Assembly (NCBI RefSeq): GCF_026652115.1
Contig: NZ_JAPPSQ010000005.1
Span: 1-64,000, forward strand
Direction of reading: 5' to 3'
DNA: 64,000 nucleotides
DNA from: Algoriphagus sp. PAP.12
GTDB lineage: Bacteria; Bacteroidota; Bacteroidia; Cytophagales; Cyclobacteriaceae
The position numbers were made by a program, and so were the translations under genes. The first letter of the stretch is position 1, and each line of letters begins with the position of its first letter. Positions 29,301-37,784 of this stretch are shown piece after piece. The notes beneath the pieces are model-generated. The model did no database searches, had not been told where the DNA came from, and saw nothing but the letters and a program-made list of their open reading frames with translations.

Positions 29301-31318
29301 CCAAAAGCCTCTCCATAGTCACAACCATTGAAGAGCATCACCGGATACTTTCCTTTGTTTTGGTAATTGATGGTTGGGTCAGAGGCAAATCCAATATCAA
29401 TATCCAAGATCGTAGGGGATCCATGACCAAAAAATGTCACCAAAGAACGACCTTCATTCAAGTCACCTGAAATATCAATCACTTCAATCACGGAATTGGA
29501 GCGCTTTCGATAAGTAGTCACATTCCCTCCCAAATAAGGCCCTTCTGCTATATCTTTGAAGCCATTGAGGAAACCAAAAAAGCGGTTCAATTCCAATTCA
29601 GAATTCCCTCCACTCAAATGTAATAATTCCTTTTGCCAAGGGTCGGATAATCCGAGAGCATCCTTTTCTACAGCTTTCAGGAAATAATCTTCCAGCTGTT
29701 GGGAGTTTTTCGCTGGAATCCTTCCAACGGCCATAGCCGGGAAATCAGGAGTTTCCGGATCCAGATTAAGTACAAACTGGTTGTCAGAAAACGGATATCC
29801 GCCTACCGGAACCAAATCATGAATGTTGAAAATGGAAGGGTTGTTTCTGTAGAAATAATTCACTCCACCTGATCTTGCTGTAGCATAAATAGCCAATCCG
29901 CGACCTGCCAAAAGCATATGTGTTGGATGGTGAACAGGATAATAGGTCCTTAAAAATTCATAAAGAGCAGTCGGTGATCTTTCGCCGTACCCAAACTGAT
30001 CATAGATATCTTCCATGATCAAAGTAAGGGTATCAAATCCTCCTCCTACTGAAGAAGCACGATGCTCTGCATAGGATTTTAATGGGTTTTCAAATTGTGC
30101 GGAAGGTAATTCCAAAGCTTTGCTCCCGACCAAAATAAAATCGGCTGCCTGAGAAAGATAGTCTCGGAATCTTACGCTTTTAATTTCAGAAACCTGGATG
30201 ATTGAGTTTTCATTTTCAACAAACACTTTACTTTCTCCAGCAGAAACTGATGCCAAAAATGCCAGATTGCCTCCACTTTGATCCAATTGGACTTGAATAG
30301 GGTTTCGGTAATCGGAAATTTCCAATGCGGTATATTCTCCAGAGATATTTCCAAGACTCAAGCGCTGATTTCCTGCAGGAACGATAAATAATTCAGAATC
30401 AAAGTCTCCATTTGCTTTAGCCTTTTGATAGTGGATTTTCGCATAAGTCACAGAAACATTATCGGCACTTTCTGTCCCATTGGGATTGATGCCAATAATG
30501 ATACTTCCATCAGAATTGAAATCCGTCGAAGAAATTGGAATTCGGATTTGATCACTGTCGAAAAGGGAAAAAGTAGAAACGTAAATCTGCCTCAAGCTGG
30601 AACTATTAGCTCCGGCCAAAACTCTGACCCGATGCTGATTATAAGATCTACCAGTCAATCCTATTTCCAAATAAGCATCTCCTCCATCCGCAGGAGTTCC
30701 CAAATTTTCAAAAAGCAGCTGGCGTGTTGCACCTTTGGAAACAATCGAGCTCATCCATCCCTGACCTGTATCATAATTGGAGGTTCGAAATCCAAGTGTA
30801 TAATAAATCCCCAACGAATATTGCTCGCTAAATACCTTCAATTCTTCGGATTGGTAGGATTGAATTTGAGCGAGGTTTCCTGCAGGAGCATTTCTCATAG
30901 CCATCCTTTTTCCAGGACTACTCGACACAGTCAGAAAGAAAGCCGTTGAATCAGAATGGGTATTAAAGTATGGATTGGGAAGCGGACGAATATCCTGGTA
31001 CAATAAAGAGTCAAGTGTCCCATCATTTCGCAGGCCGTAGAAATCAATAAAATCTCCAGAATCAAAACTTCCGTCTTGTTCTCCTTCGACATGTATAGCC
31101 ACTTCTTCTCCTCGATGGAATAAACGGAAATTGCGTGGATCAATAGAATTTGTATTCAATCCAGCGCTTTGCAAAGCTTCTGGACTGACTCTGTGAATTC
31201 CATCAGATGCAGTGGGAATTTTATAGTAAACCTGATCGTAAGAATACCAAGGACTCTGCTGGGCAAAAATTCCTGCAGAGGATAAAAGAAGGATTATGAG
31301 TAAAGCTGCTTTTCTCAT
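26306..31318 (-). CDS. porU2: Type IX secretion C25 peptidase, PorU2-like
   Basis: A 1670-residue secreted protein with signal peptide MRKAALLIILLLSSAGIFAQ. The central domain is a gingipain-type C25 cysteine peptidase: the catalytic His632 is in FFGHGSP and Cys666 in LFNGCDYGE. The region after about residue 780 holds CARDB-like beta-sandwiches, and the end has a FlgD-like/T9SS-type C-terminal domain (FYPYPNPFSTSVRF, then AWDGKDEFGDQLANGVYIYRV). PorU is the sortase of the T9SS, which cleaves the sorting domain and attaches cargo to the surface; the long PorU2 variant is common in Cytophagia. The ATG at 31318 overlaps the porV2 stop (ATGA); a start at 31327 is also possible. Next to PorV2, so the pair is likely one complex. 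Confidence 0.88.
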   Translation of the reverse strand: MRKAALLIILLLSSAGIFAQQSPWYSYDQVYYKIPTASDGIHRVSPEALQSAGLNTNSIDPRNFRLFHRGEEVAIHVEGEQDGSFDSGDFIDFYGLRNDGTLDSLLYQDIRPLPNPYFNTHSDSTAFFLTVSSSPGKRMAMRNAPAGNLAQIQSYQSEELKVFSEQYSLGIYYTLGFRTSNYDTGQGWMSSIVSKGATRQLLFENLGTPADGGDAYLEIGLTGRSYNQHRVRVLAGANSSSLRQIYVSTFSLFDSDQIRIPISSTDFNSDGSIIIGINPNGTESADNVSVTYAKIHYQKAKANGDFDSELFIVPAGNQRLSLGNISGEYTALEISDYRNPIQVQLDQSGGNLAFLASVSAGESKVFVENENSIIQVSEIKSVRFRDYLSQAADFILVGSKALELPSAQFENPLKSYAEHRASSVGGGFDTLTLIMEDIYDQFGYGERSPTALYEFLRTYYPVHHPTHMLLAGRGLAIYATARSGGVNYFYRNNPSIFNIHDLVPVGGYPFSDNQFVLNLDPETPDFPAMAVGRIPAKNSQQLEDYFLKAVEKDALGLSDPWQKELLHLSGGNSELELNRFFGFLNGFKDIAEGPYLGGNVTTYRKRSNSVIEVIDISGDLNEGRSLVTFFGHGSPTILDIDIGFASDPTINYQNKGKYPVMLFNGCDYGEAFGTAYTQGEDWVITPEKGASNILANSAIGVDIYLRRYSDSFYNTAFADSSMIYRSVGEVKMIAEKDMIQQYGTSPLSFSHMEQMILLGDPALRMFPADKADYYVQEEEAEITSFDDVPISALSDSLKLSFVLHNIGITDSDSLSYSVRRVLPSGEEISYPEVRIASINRLDSLEFTIPNTGLNSAGDNTFYVDINPGRELEEMSYSNNQLILREFIPLSGTLNLSPLDFGIVDNRKVELIAQIPGKLAQERAIIVQLDTTSKFNSAFRKEMRITSKGLVRWEVDLLSGSDSVTYFWRSKYQEPLAGESDAWTNSSFSYIPNGPEGWTQRTFQQLEKNQLGNLIPNDTKRVFEYEKTHLDVEVFTVGASVDTLSFRNTQFYINQIPYIIDNVNNANSRLCPNGSLGLVTFQQKTLQPYLPVPVPGFDILDSRSCGVSPQLIQSIQNSWIINPANTMLRDYTEGVEEGDFVVIFSVGNVNFDSWPETAYQYLKEFGASEVTLRALKTGDPYILYGQKGMKPGDALEIVGNSDLEVPENQQTLSFDTQLDGYITNGLILTPRIGPASNWERFFQTVNDKPWIEEAGNTYFDLIGVRENGQEDVLLANESSEQIDLSFVSSETYPYLRLRYAMNDENSTAPADLERWQVNYSGVPEGALVLNSSKEQVSLIEGEEGSLAYEFVNISTIDFLDSIQVDWKITNVTSKQVKNFTKKFAALKSGESLKDTIVFNSLDNIGEYTIEIFANPRIQVEQTFRNNQLELESYFVVQGDDSQALLDVNFDGVYIMDGDIVSPNVLINALLKNDQSLRYKTDTLGLELFLKQNCESCEFARVNFSDPKLNWTPASDESDFRVSFQPGPLEDGIYTLRVQNEDSPTPYEVTFEVINESQITNFYPYPNPFSTSVRFVFTVTGAFVPDEIKIQIMTVTGKVVREILQNELGPVKIGNNITEYAWDGKDEFGDQLANGVYIYRVLVRQNGQFMEHRPTAGDKGFKKGYGKMYLLK

Positions 31319-32445
31319 TTTGTCCAACCTTTAAATTTTCTAAAATCTTCTTCCAATTTTTCTACAGAAACTTTTACTGAAAAAATATGAGAATAAGGGG
31401 TATCTGACACGTTTCCTATGTCAGACAGTGCATAATCAATCTGAAACTTCTCATTGATGAAAATCCCCAATCCGGCACTTGGCATCATATTTAGCGACTC
31501 CTTTCCTTGGAAATCTTTGATGTATTGGAAATTGCTCATTCCTCCACGAAGGAAAGCTGTCTTTTTGAATCCCAGTTCTAAACCGAATTTGGGATCCACG
31601 CTAAGGGTGGAAGTTGAAATCAGGGTATTTCTTTCTCCATCAAAGGTCATATCTAGATCCAAAGCCGTCAAAAGACTAAAATTATCCCCCAGTCCAAAAC
31701 TATAAGTCACGCTACTGATTGCCCGAGGAAGTGTGATTTCAACTGAGTTAACGGGAATTTCATTATTGGTTTGGGAATAGATATCTCTTACCAATTCTGC
31801 ATTGTGGGCCCAAGCATTAAAAGTGGTGGTAATATCTCGGAGCATTAAGCCAACTGTTAGTTTTTCTTTTACATACATTCCTCCAAGATCTAATCCAAAG
31901 CCCCAGGCCGAAGCAAACTTGCCGACATTCCTATGGATAACCTTTGCATTGGCCCCAACTTTAAAATGATCTGAAATGTCCCTTGCATAAGTCAAAAGCA
32001 AAGCATAATCAGCAGCATTGAAAAACTGGATATTGTTATAATTCAAAGCTCCATTGGCATCATAAAGAAATCTGGTATCCGGTATGTCATCAACTCCAAA
32101 TCGAATCAAGGAAACCGCGATTTGGCTTTCTCCTTTTAAAGGAGTGGTAAAAGCTAAATAATCGTATTGGGCGATTCCGGCGAAGTACTCGGCATGCATC
32201 AGCATTCCTTCGTATTTATGTTGCACGCCCATCAAGCCTGCCGGATTCCAATAGGCCGATGTGACGTCGCGGGCAGCGGACACCTGAGCGCCTCCCATTC
32301 CTAAAGCTCTTGCACCTACCCCAATACTTAAAAATTCATTGGAGTATTTTGGAGTCAGATCCTGACTTTGCGCATTTTTCACCTGACAGAAAAAAGTCAG
32401 GAATAGACAGCAAAAAAATATTTGGTAGCAAGAATGGGCTTTCAC
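31315..32445 (-). CDS. porV2: PorV/PorQ-family outer-membrane protein, PorV2-like
   Basis: A 376-residue beta-barrel of the PorV/PorQ (FadL-like) group. It has a signal peptide (hydrophobic to about residue 27), then the family landmark IGVGARALGMGGAQVS and SAYWNPAGL, and amphipathic strands to an aromatic-poor C-terminus. In T9SS, PorV shuttles cargo from the translocon to PorU; here it is coupled by a 4-base overlap to the PorU2-like gene, which supports a PorV2-PorU2 attachment pair. The start is GTG at 32445; no ATG precedes the signal sequence. Core T9SS genes such as porK-porN are absent from the window. Confidence 0.87.
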   Translation of the reverse strand: MKAHSCYQIFFCCLFLTFFCQVKNAQSQDLTPKYSNEFLSIGVGARALGMGGAQVSAARDVTSAYWNPAGLMGVQHKYEGMLMHAEYFAGIAQYDYLAFTTPLKGESQIAVSLIRFGVDDIPDTRFLYDANGALNYNNIQFFNAADYALLLTYARDISDHFKVGANAKVIHRNVGKFASAWGFGLDLGGMYVKEKLTVGLMLRDITTTFNAWAHNAELVRDIYSQTNNEIPVNSVEITLPRAISSVTYSFGLGDNFSLLTALDLDMTFDGERNTLISTSTLSVDPKFGLELGFKKTAFLRGGMSNFQYIKDFQGKESLNMMPSAGLGIFINEKFQIDYALSDIGNVSDTPYSHIFSVKVSVEKLEEDFRKFKGWTK

Positions 32446-32790
32446 AAGTCCAAAATAACCAATTTCTTTTTACCTGTGGAAACAGGGAAAAATTAAACTG
32501 ACATTTACTCAAACATGTACGCCATCGGACACAATTATGTACGCATTTTTAACATTAATTTAAAATTGAAACTGTAACATTTATTTTTTCAAATTTTTCT
32601 GAAACAAATTCCATTTTCAACAAACCCCTCCTATCGTCTTAAAACTGACAATTTTCAGAATTATACTATACCTAGCTCATATTTATCGCAAGGAATTAGG
32701 TTATACAAGGTAGCTTGGAAAAGATTGGTATCATTTTTCTTTTGAAAGATGACAGTGGGAAAGATTCCCAAATGAAATTAACCACGAATC
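32446..32790. other. Intergenic region between porV2 and padR
   Basis: 345 bases of AT-rich divergent regulatory DNA. It contains a direct repeat of ATGTACGC at 32515-32522 and 32537-32544 (22-bp period) and a short CCTG/CAGG hairpin near 32474-32486. No clear promoter pair, RNA gene or small ORF was recognised. Confidence 0.45.
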
Positions 32791-33120
32791 ATGAACGTCG
32801 CCAACACACAAATTCAAATGCGAAAAGGACTTCTGGAGTTCTGTGTTTTGCACATAATATCCAGAGGCGAGGTCTACACTTCAGACCTGATCGAAGAGCT
32901 AACCCAAGCTCAAATGATCGTAGTAGAAGGAACGCTCTATCCCCTACTCAATCGGCTCAAATCTGCTGCCTTGGTAGAATATCGCTGGGTGGAATCCGAA
33001 TCCGGACCTCCTAGAAAATACTACTCCATCACCGAAGATGGGAAATCCTTTCTTGGAACTCTTTCCGAAACCTGGACATCCCTAGTCAATTCAACCACTG
33101 AAATCACCTCAAAGAATTGA
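32791..33120 (+). CDS. PadR family transcriptional regulator
   Basis: A 109-residue winged-helix protein of the short PadR-s2 type. The DNA-binding part is MRKGLLEFCVLHIISRGEVY in two halves (residues 10-29), YTSDLIEELTQA, and the hallmark EGTLYPLLNRLKSAALVE wing followed by GPPRKYYSITEDGK. PadR proteins usually repress a neighbouring envelope or efflux operon. It lies 51 bases before the double-PspC gene on the same strand, so autorepression of this pair is likely. The ATG at 32791 gives the usual length. Confidence 0.92.
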   Translation: MNVANTQIQMRKGLLEFCVLHIISRGEVYTSDLIEELTQAQMIVVEGTLYPLLNRLKSAALVEYRWVESESGPPRKYYSITEDGKSFLGTLSETWTSLVNSTTEITSKN

Positions 33121-33171
33121 AAATCGAATCGAGCAGTATTTCGCCTAAGCGAACGTCGATGACAAACTGAA

Positions 33172-35142
33172 ATGACAATGAAAAAGACCATAAGCATCAA
33201 TATCAGTGGAATCCTTTTCCACATCGAGGAAGACGGTTACGACACACTCCGAAAGTACCTGGATGCCATCAATAAGCATTTCTCTTCCTATAAAGACAAT
33301 CAAGAGATCATCTCTGATATAGAAAATCGAATTGCCGAGATTTTCCTCAGCAATTTGAAAAATAACAAGCAGGTAATCTCTGCCGAAAATGTCGATAAGC
33401 TCATTGAGAAGATGGGGACTATCGCCGATTTCGTTTCTGTAGAAGAAACCTTGGTAGATGATCCAGAAGAAGAAACTCAAGCTAAAAATGAGGATTTCTA
33501 CAAATATGTGACTCCTCCAGATTCTGATAAACGAGGCTATAAAAAACTCATGCGAAATGAGCCAAGAAAGATTCTTGGTGGTGTTTGCGCTGGTTTGGCA
33601 AATTACTTTTCCATAGATCCACTTTGGACAAGATTGATTGCCATCCTTTTGCTTTTCTCCGGAAATTTGAACTTCCACTTCGATGTATTTGACATTTTCC
33701 CTTGGGACAATTTCCGTTTCAACTTGGGACTCGGATTCTTTGCGATCGTCGCCTACATCGTCATGTGGATCATCCTACCTGTTTCCTATGATGTAGAGGA
33801 AGACAAAGACATCAAGAAATTGTACAGAAACCCGGATGACAAAGCCTTGGGTGGTGTTGCAAGTGGACTAGCTGCCTACTTCGGAATCGAGGTAATCTGG
33901 ACTCGTTTAGCATTTGTCGCATTGACACTTGCAGGAGGATCCGGAGTTTTGATTTATTTGATTCTTTGGATTATCACTCCAGTGGCGACTTCCATCACAG
34001 AGAGAATCCGCATGAAAGGCGGCGAGATCACCTTGGATAACATTGACTCCACTTTGAAAGAAAACCTAAATCCTAACCCTCCCAAACCTGAATCACAGAC
34101 TAGAAAAATCTTAATGGCACCTTTTCGGGTTTTGGGACAGGTAATTGAAGCAATCGGAAAGGCTTTGGGACCTTTGGGCGTATTTATCATTTCCGTTCTC
34201 AGAGTGATTTTCGGACTGATCATCTTTCTGATCGGAATGGCCCTGACAATCGCTCCTTTGGTTACTTTGGCTGTTTATCTTGGGTTTTTCACGACGGATG
34301 ACTATCAGGCTTTGATGGACAATTTCCCAATCGAGCTATTCTCCAATATTGTCCCTATCTGGTTGGCAGTTGGTGCTAGCTTCTTGTTGATCATTCCAGG
34401 GATCATCATCCTGATGCTTGGCTTGAGTGTATTGAGTAAAAAGAATCTGGTTGGAAATAGATTTGGTTTGGTGGCCTTCGCTGTATGGTTGCTATGCATC
34501 GGAATCTGTGCTTTCCAAATCCCAAGAATCGTAGCTCAATTCAAAGAAGAAAACTGGCACAAAACCTCTGAAGTTTTGGCACCCACAGGCAATGTAATGG
34601 TCCTTCGATTGAATCCAATTGGAGATGAAGCGACCTTTAACCATGTCAGTCTTAAACTGGAAGGGACTGCTGATTCCACAGTTGTTTTGGAAAAAGACTT
34701 CTTCTCCAGAGGTAAAACGAAAGCTGAAGCTTTGAACAATGCCCAGAATTTTGACTACTCAGTTTCTGTGATGGACTCAGTGATGACTTTTGACGAAGGG
34801 TTCGACATCAGTCAACTGGATATGTTCAGAGATCAAAAATTGAATCTGATATTGAAAGTTCCTTATGAAAAGCCATTCATTATGGAAAGATCACTTTTGG
34901 AAATCATCCGAAACACGATCTATAGAAATGGTTACAGATCTTCTGATGTCAATTCTTCTACTGTTTGGACATTCAATGAAGCGGGGTTGGTTTGCTTGAC
35001 TTGCAAGACTGATTCTGATGAAAATAAAGAGATGGATGAAGAGGAAAGAATCGCCAATGAGGAGATGGAAAAACAAAATCGGGAGACATTAGATAGTCTC
35101 TCCAGGGTCAAGTTCCAACAAGAACCGGACAGTATCGACTAA
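33172..35142 (+). CDS. PspC-domain membrane protein with two PspC modules
   Basis: A 656-residue inner-membrane protein. After a cytoplasmic N-terminal region (about 1-120, HMA-like or DUF-type start MKKTISINISGILFHI), two PspC domains follow: RKILGGVCAGLANYFSIDPLWTR (about 130-152, in pieces RKILGGVCAGLANYF and SIDPLWTR) and KALGGVASGLAAYFGIEVIWTR from about residue 224. Further helices occupy about 335-450, and a soluble C-terminal part is rich in charged residues. PspC proteins sense membrane stress. The PadR-PspC pairing is common in Bacteroidota. A terminator follows. Confidence 0.9.
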   Translation: MTMKKTISINISGILFHIEEDGYDTLRKYLDAINKHFSSYKDNQEIISDIENRIAEIFLSNLKNNKQVISAENVDKLIEKMGTIADFVSVEETLVDDPEEETQAKNEDFYKYVTPPDSDKRGYKKLMRNEPRKILGGVCAGLANYFSIDPLWTRLIAILLLFSGNLNFHFDVFDIFPWDNFRFNLGLGFFAIVAYIVMWIILPVSYDVEEDKDIKKLYRNPDDKALGGVASGLAAYFGIEVIWTRLAFVALTLAGGSGVLIYLILWIITPVATSITERIRMKGGEITLDNIDSTLKENLNPNPPKPESQTRKILMAPFRVLGQVIEAIGKALGPLGVFIISVLRVIFGLIIFLIGMALTIAPLVTLAVYLGFFTTDDYQALMDNFPIELFSNIVPIWLAVGASFLLIIPGIIILMLGLSVLSKKNLVGNRFGLVAFAVWLLCIGICAFQIPRIVAQFKEENWHKTSEVLAPTGNVMVLRLNPIGDEATFNHVSLKLEGTADSTVVLEKDFFSRGKTKAEALNNAQNFDYSVSVMDSVMTFDEGFDISQLDMFRDQKLNLILKVPYEKPFIMERSLLEIIRNTIYRNGYRSSDVNSSTVWTFNEAGLVCLTCKTDSDENKEMDEEERIANEEMEKQNRETLDSLSRVKFQQEPDSID

Positions 35143-35150
35143 AAATTCAA

Positions 35151-35179
35151 GAGGCTTCCAAATGGAAGTCTCTTTTTTT
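35151..35179 (+). terminator. Rho-independent terminator after the PspC gene
   Basis: GAGGCTTCC (35151-35159) pairs with GGAAGTCTC (35164-35172), with one G-T pair and an AAAT loop, followed by seven T residues. Confidence 0.88.
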
Positions 35180-35204
35180 GTAACTTCTGGCAAAACAATA
35201 GACC

Positions 35205-36605
35205 ATGGATGTTACCGTAAAATTTTTGGGGGGAGCTGGATCAGTGACCGGTTCCAAGTATTTGATTGATTTAGGAGAATTCGAATTCTTAGTGGATTGT
35301 GGGCTTTTCCAGGGCCCTCGAGACTTGAGAGAACGCAACTGGGATAAATTCCCCATGCCGGTGGATGAAATGGAAGCGATCGTAATCACGCATGCCCATT
35401 TGGACCATATTGGATACCTGCCTCGACTAGTAAAACAAGGATTTAGAGGACCAATTTATTGCACCGAAGCAAGTGCCGAATTGGCAAAAATCCTTTTACT
35501 GGACTCCGGGAAACTTCAGGAAGAAGAAGCTGAATATGCCAAAAAGAAAGGCTACTCAAGACATGACGATCCACAGCCTTTGTATACGATGGAAGATGCA
35601 GAAGCAGTTTTTCCTCTTTTAGTGCCCCAACCTTTTGAAACACCCTTTCAAATCCATCCCGATATTACTGTTACTTATTATTATGCTGGTCATATTTTAG
35701 GAGCAGCAGTTACCAAGATCAATATCAAAGGAGATCATCAAGAAAAGAAACTTGTATTCTCTGGGGATTTAGGAAGATTTCATGACCCGGTTTTATATCC
35801 TCCCACCTTAATTCCTCGAGCTGATATCCTATGGATTGAATCCACCTATGGTGATCGGGTTTCTCCACCCGTAAAACCTGAAAATGAACTAGCTACTGCA
35901 ATTCTGGATGTTTTTGACCGAGATGGATTGGTCATCATTCCTTCATTTGCAGTGGGAAGAACCCAATTGATCATGTATTACTTATTCCAGTTGATGGAAA
36001 AGGGTAAGATTCCAAAAGTTCCAATATTTCTAGATTCACCAATGGCAATCAATGCCACCAAGATTTATCTGGACTATGCAAAAGACCATCAACTATCTGC
36101 TGTTTTGGAAGAAAATGCACAGCATCCTTTCAACCATAGTCAACTGCATTATTTCCAAAAGCAGGAGCAATCTAAATCACTGAATGAATATCGGGGTCGT
36201 GCTATCATCATTTCAGCTTCTGGAATGGCAACCGGAGGTCGTGTACTTCATCATCTTTTCCATCATTTACCAAATGAGAAGAACGGGGTGATTTTCGTAG
36301 GATATCAAGCTGAAGGAACTCGTGGAAGAAGATTGATAGAGGGAGAACCGAGTGTCAGAATCTACGGGTTGGATGTGCCAGTAAAAGCTAAAATCTATCA
36401 GATCGATGGTTTATCAGCTCATGCTGATCAATCCGAATTGATGGAATGGGCAGATGGCTTCTGTGAAAAACCCAAAAAGACATTTATAATCCACGGTGAA
36501 GGAAAAGGCGCTGAGGTCCTTGCGCAAAAACTTCATGAAGAATATGGCTGGAACACTGTTATTCCTCACTATTTGGAATCATTTGTGCTATTTGAAGGTA
36601 TCTAA
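35205..36605 (+). CDS. MBL-fold beta-CASP ribonuclease-like hydrolase
   Basis: A 466-residue metallo-beta-lactamase and beta-CASP protein related to CPSF73/YsiA-type RNA-processing nucleases. The metal motif HAHLDHIGYLP lies near residues 64-74; the second site is GHILGAA, the third FSGDLGR; the beta-CASP blocks are ESTYGDR, IPSFAVGRTQ, DSPMA, SASGMATGGRVLHH and the C-terminal GLSAHADQSEL. The domain order and length match the bacterial RNA exonuclease group. It likely processes RNA in the cytoplasm. It has its own unit between the PspC terminator and the small lipoprotein gene 14 bases downstream. Confidence 0.92.
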   Translation: MDVTVKFLGGAGSVTGSKYLIDLGEFEFLVDCGLFQGPRDLRERNWDKFPMPVDEMEAIVITHAHLDHIGYLPRLVKQGFRGPIYCTEASAELAKILLLDSGKLQEEEAEYAKKKGYSRHDDPQPLYTMEDAEAVFPLLVPQPFETPFQIHPDITVTYYYAGHILGAAVTKINIKGDHQEKKLVFSGDLGRFHDPVLYPPTLIPRADILWIESTYGDRVSPPVKPENELATAILDVFDRDGLVIIPSFAVGRTQLIMYYLFQLMEKGKIPKVPIFLDSPMAINATKIYLDYAKDHQLSAVLEENAQHPFNHSQLHYFQKQEQSKSLNEYRGRAIIISASGMATGGRVLHHLFHHLPNEKNGVIFVGYQAEGTRGRRLIEGEPSVRIYGLDVPVKAKIYQIDGLSAHADQSELMEWADGFCEKPKKTFIIHGEGKGAEVLAQKLHEEYGWNTVIPHYLESFVLFEGI

Positions 36606-36619
36606 ACCAATTCTTTCAA

Positions 36620-37087
36620 ATGAAAAAGTTCACATACTCCACTTTCTTTATTCTTTTCACCCTGATTTTAATGTATTGTAAGCCAATGAAACCTGAAGGA
36701 GAAGGAGTAACAGGTACAGTCACCTGGTTGGAAGGCAACCAAATGCCCGGCATCATCGATGAGGATTCTGAAACAGAAAAAAATCCCAAAGGTGTTGGGG
36801 TCAAACGCACTTTGTTGATTTATCCCCTCACCAATGTCGCGGATACCAAGAATGAAAATGGCCTATTCACTTCGGTCTCGGGGACTCCGGTAACCACCAT
36901 CGAAACGGAAGAAGATGGCTCCTATCAACTTCAATTGGCACCGGGGAGGTATTCTGTTTTCACTCAAGAGGAGAATGGACTGTTCGCCAATATCTTTGAT
37001 GGAGATGGTTATATTCAGCCAATCACAATCAAAGAAAACGAATGGAACCTCTTGGATATTATAATTAATTACAAGGCTGTTTTCTAA
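36620..37087 (+). CDS. Small lipoprotein-like carboxypeptidase-regulatory-type protein
   Basis: A 155-residue exported protein. The N-terminus (MKKFTYSTFFILFTLILMYC) resembles a lipoprotein signal, with Cys20 as probable lipid site; the preceding LMY is an atypical lipobox but tolerated in Bacteroidota. The rest has a beta-sandwich feel: GVTGTVTWLEGNQMPG and TIETEEDGSYQLQLAPGRYSVF are typical of carboxypeptidase regulatory-like folds. There is no catalytic motif. It follows the MBL gene by 14 bases and precedes the ECF sigma gene by 127 bases. Confidence 0.75.
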   Translation: MKKFTYSTFFILFTLILMYCKPMKPEGEGVTGTVTWLEGNQMPGIIDEDSETEKNPKGVGVKRTLLIYPLTNVADTKNENGLFTSVSGTPVTTIETEEDGSYQLQLAPGRYSVFTQEENGLFANIFDGDGYIQPITIKENEWNLLDIIINYKAVF

Positions 37088-37214
37088 AAATTTAATTATA
37101 AAATACTGATTTTCTGTTGTTTAAATTATTTTTAAAAAATATTATATTTTTTTTCGGGTATGGATGCAACGTTTTTTAACGAACCCACATCTACCTAATT
37201 GAAAGCTCAGCAGA

Positions 37215-37784
37215 ATGTTCGGCAAAACCAACTTTTCAAACGAATCAGGATTAATCAAAGCATGCCTCAAGGGTGATCGGTCAGCCCAGCGGCATCTGTA
37301 TGATTCCTATTCAGGGAAGTTTTTGGCGATCTGCATCCGGTACCTAAAAGACCGGGAGCATGCTGAGGATGTGATGATAGAAAGCTTTATGAAAATCTTC
37401 GACAAGCTTCCGCAATATCAAGCAAAAGGAAGTTTCGAAGGATGGATGAAGCGAATCGTCGTCACACAATCTTTGATGACATTGAGAAGCAATCGTCATC
37501 TGATGATGGAGGTAAATGTGGATGATGACCATGAATATGAGCATCACCACTACGAATCTACAGATTTGGAAACGGCAGATTTGATGGAGATGGTTGAAAG
37601 CCTTCCGGTAGGCTACCGAACAGTATTCAACCTTTATGCGATTGAAGGGTATGCACACCAAGAAATCGCCGAACTCCTAGGGATCACGGAGAGTACTTCC
37701 AAATCCCAATTGAATCGAGCTAGGAATGTTTTGAAGGAAAAAATTGCCAGCATACAACTCAAAGAAAGGAGAATCAATGGCTAA
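37215..37784 (+). CDS. ECF-type RNA polymerase sigma factor
   Basis: A 189-residue sigma-70 family factor of ECF architecture. Region 2 is at about 15-85 (ACLKGDRSAQRHLYDSYS, then YLKDREHAEDVMIESFMKIF) and region 4 at about 125-180 (LPVGYRTVFNLYAIEGYAHQ and EIAELLGITESTSKSQLNRAR). It heads a tight unit with a membrane anti-sigma-like protein (8-base overlap) and three secreted proteins. The 127-base leader is very AT-rich with a long T run (around 37147-37155), where its promoter should lie, but no clear consensus was found. The likely signal is cell-envelope stress. Confidence 0.93.
   Translation: MFGKTNFSNESGLIKACLKGDRSAQRHLYDSYSGKFLAICIRYLKDREHAEDVMIESFMKIFDKLPQYQAKGSFEGWMKRIVVTQSLMTLRSNRHLMMEVNVDDDHEYEHHHYESTDLETADLMEMVESLPVGYRTVFNLYAIEGYAHQEIAELLGITESTSKSQLNRARNVLKEKIASIQLKERRING

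Noticed and set aside
30425-30949. 174-codon plus-strand frame
   Set aside because: Lies entirely antisense within porU2, whose frame is continuous and shows family motifs; the translation has no recognisable fold or start signal.
33145-33678. 177-codon minus-strand frame
   Set aside because: Antisense to the PspC gene with clear domains; Ile/Phe-rich mirror-frame composition typical for shadow frames.
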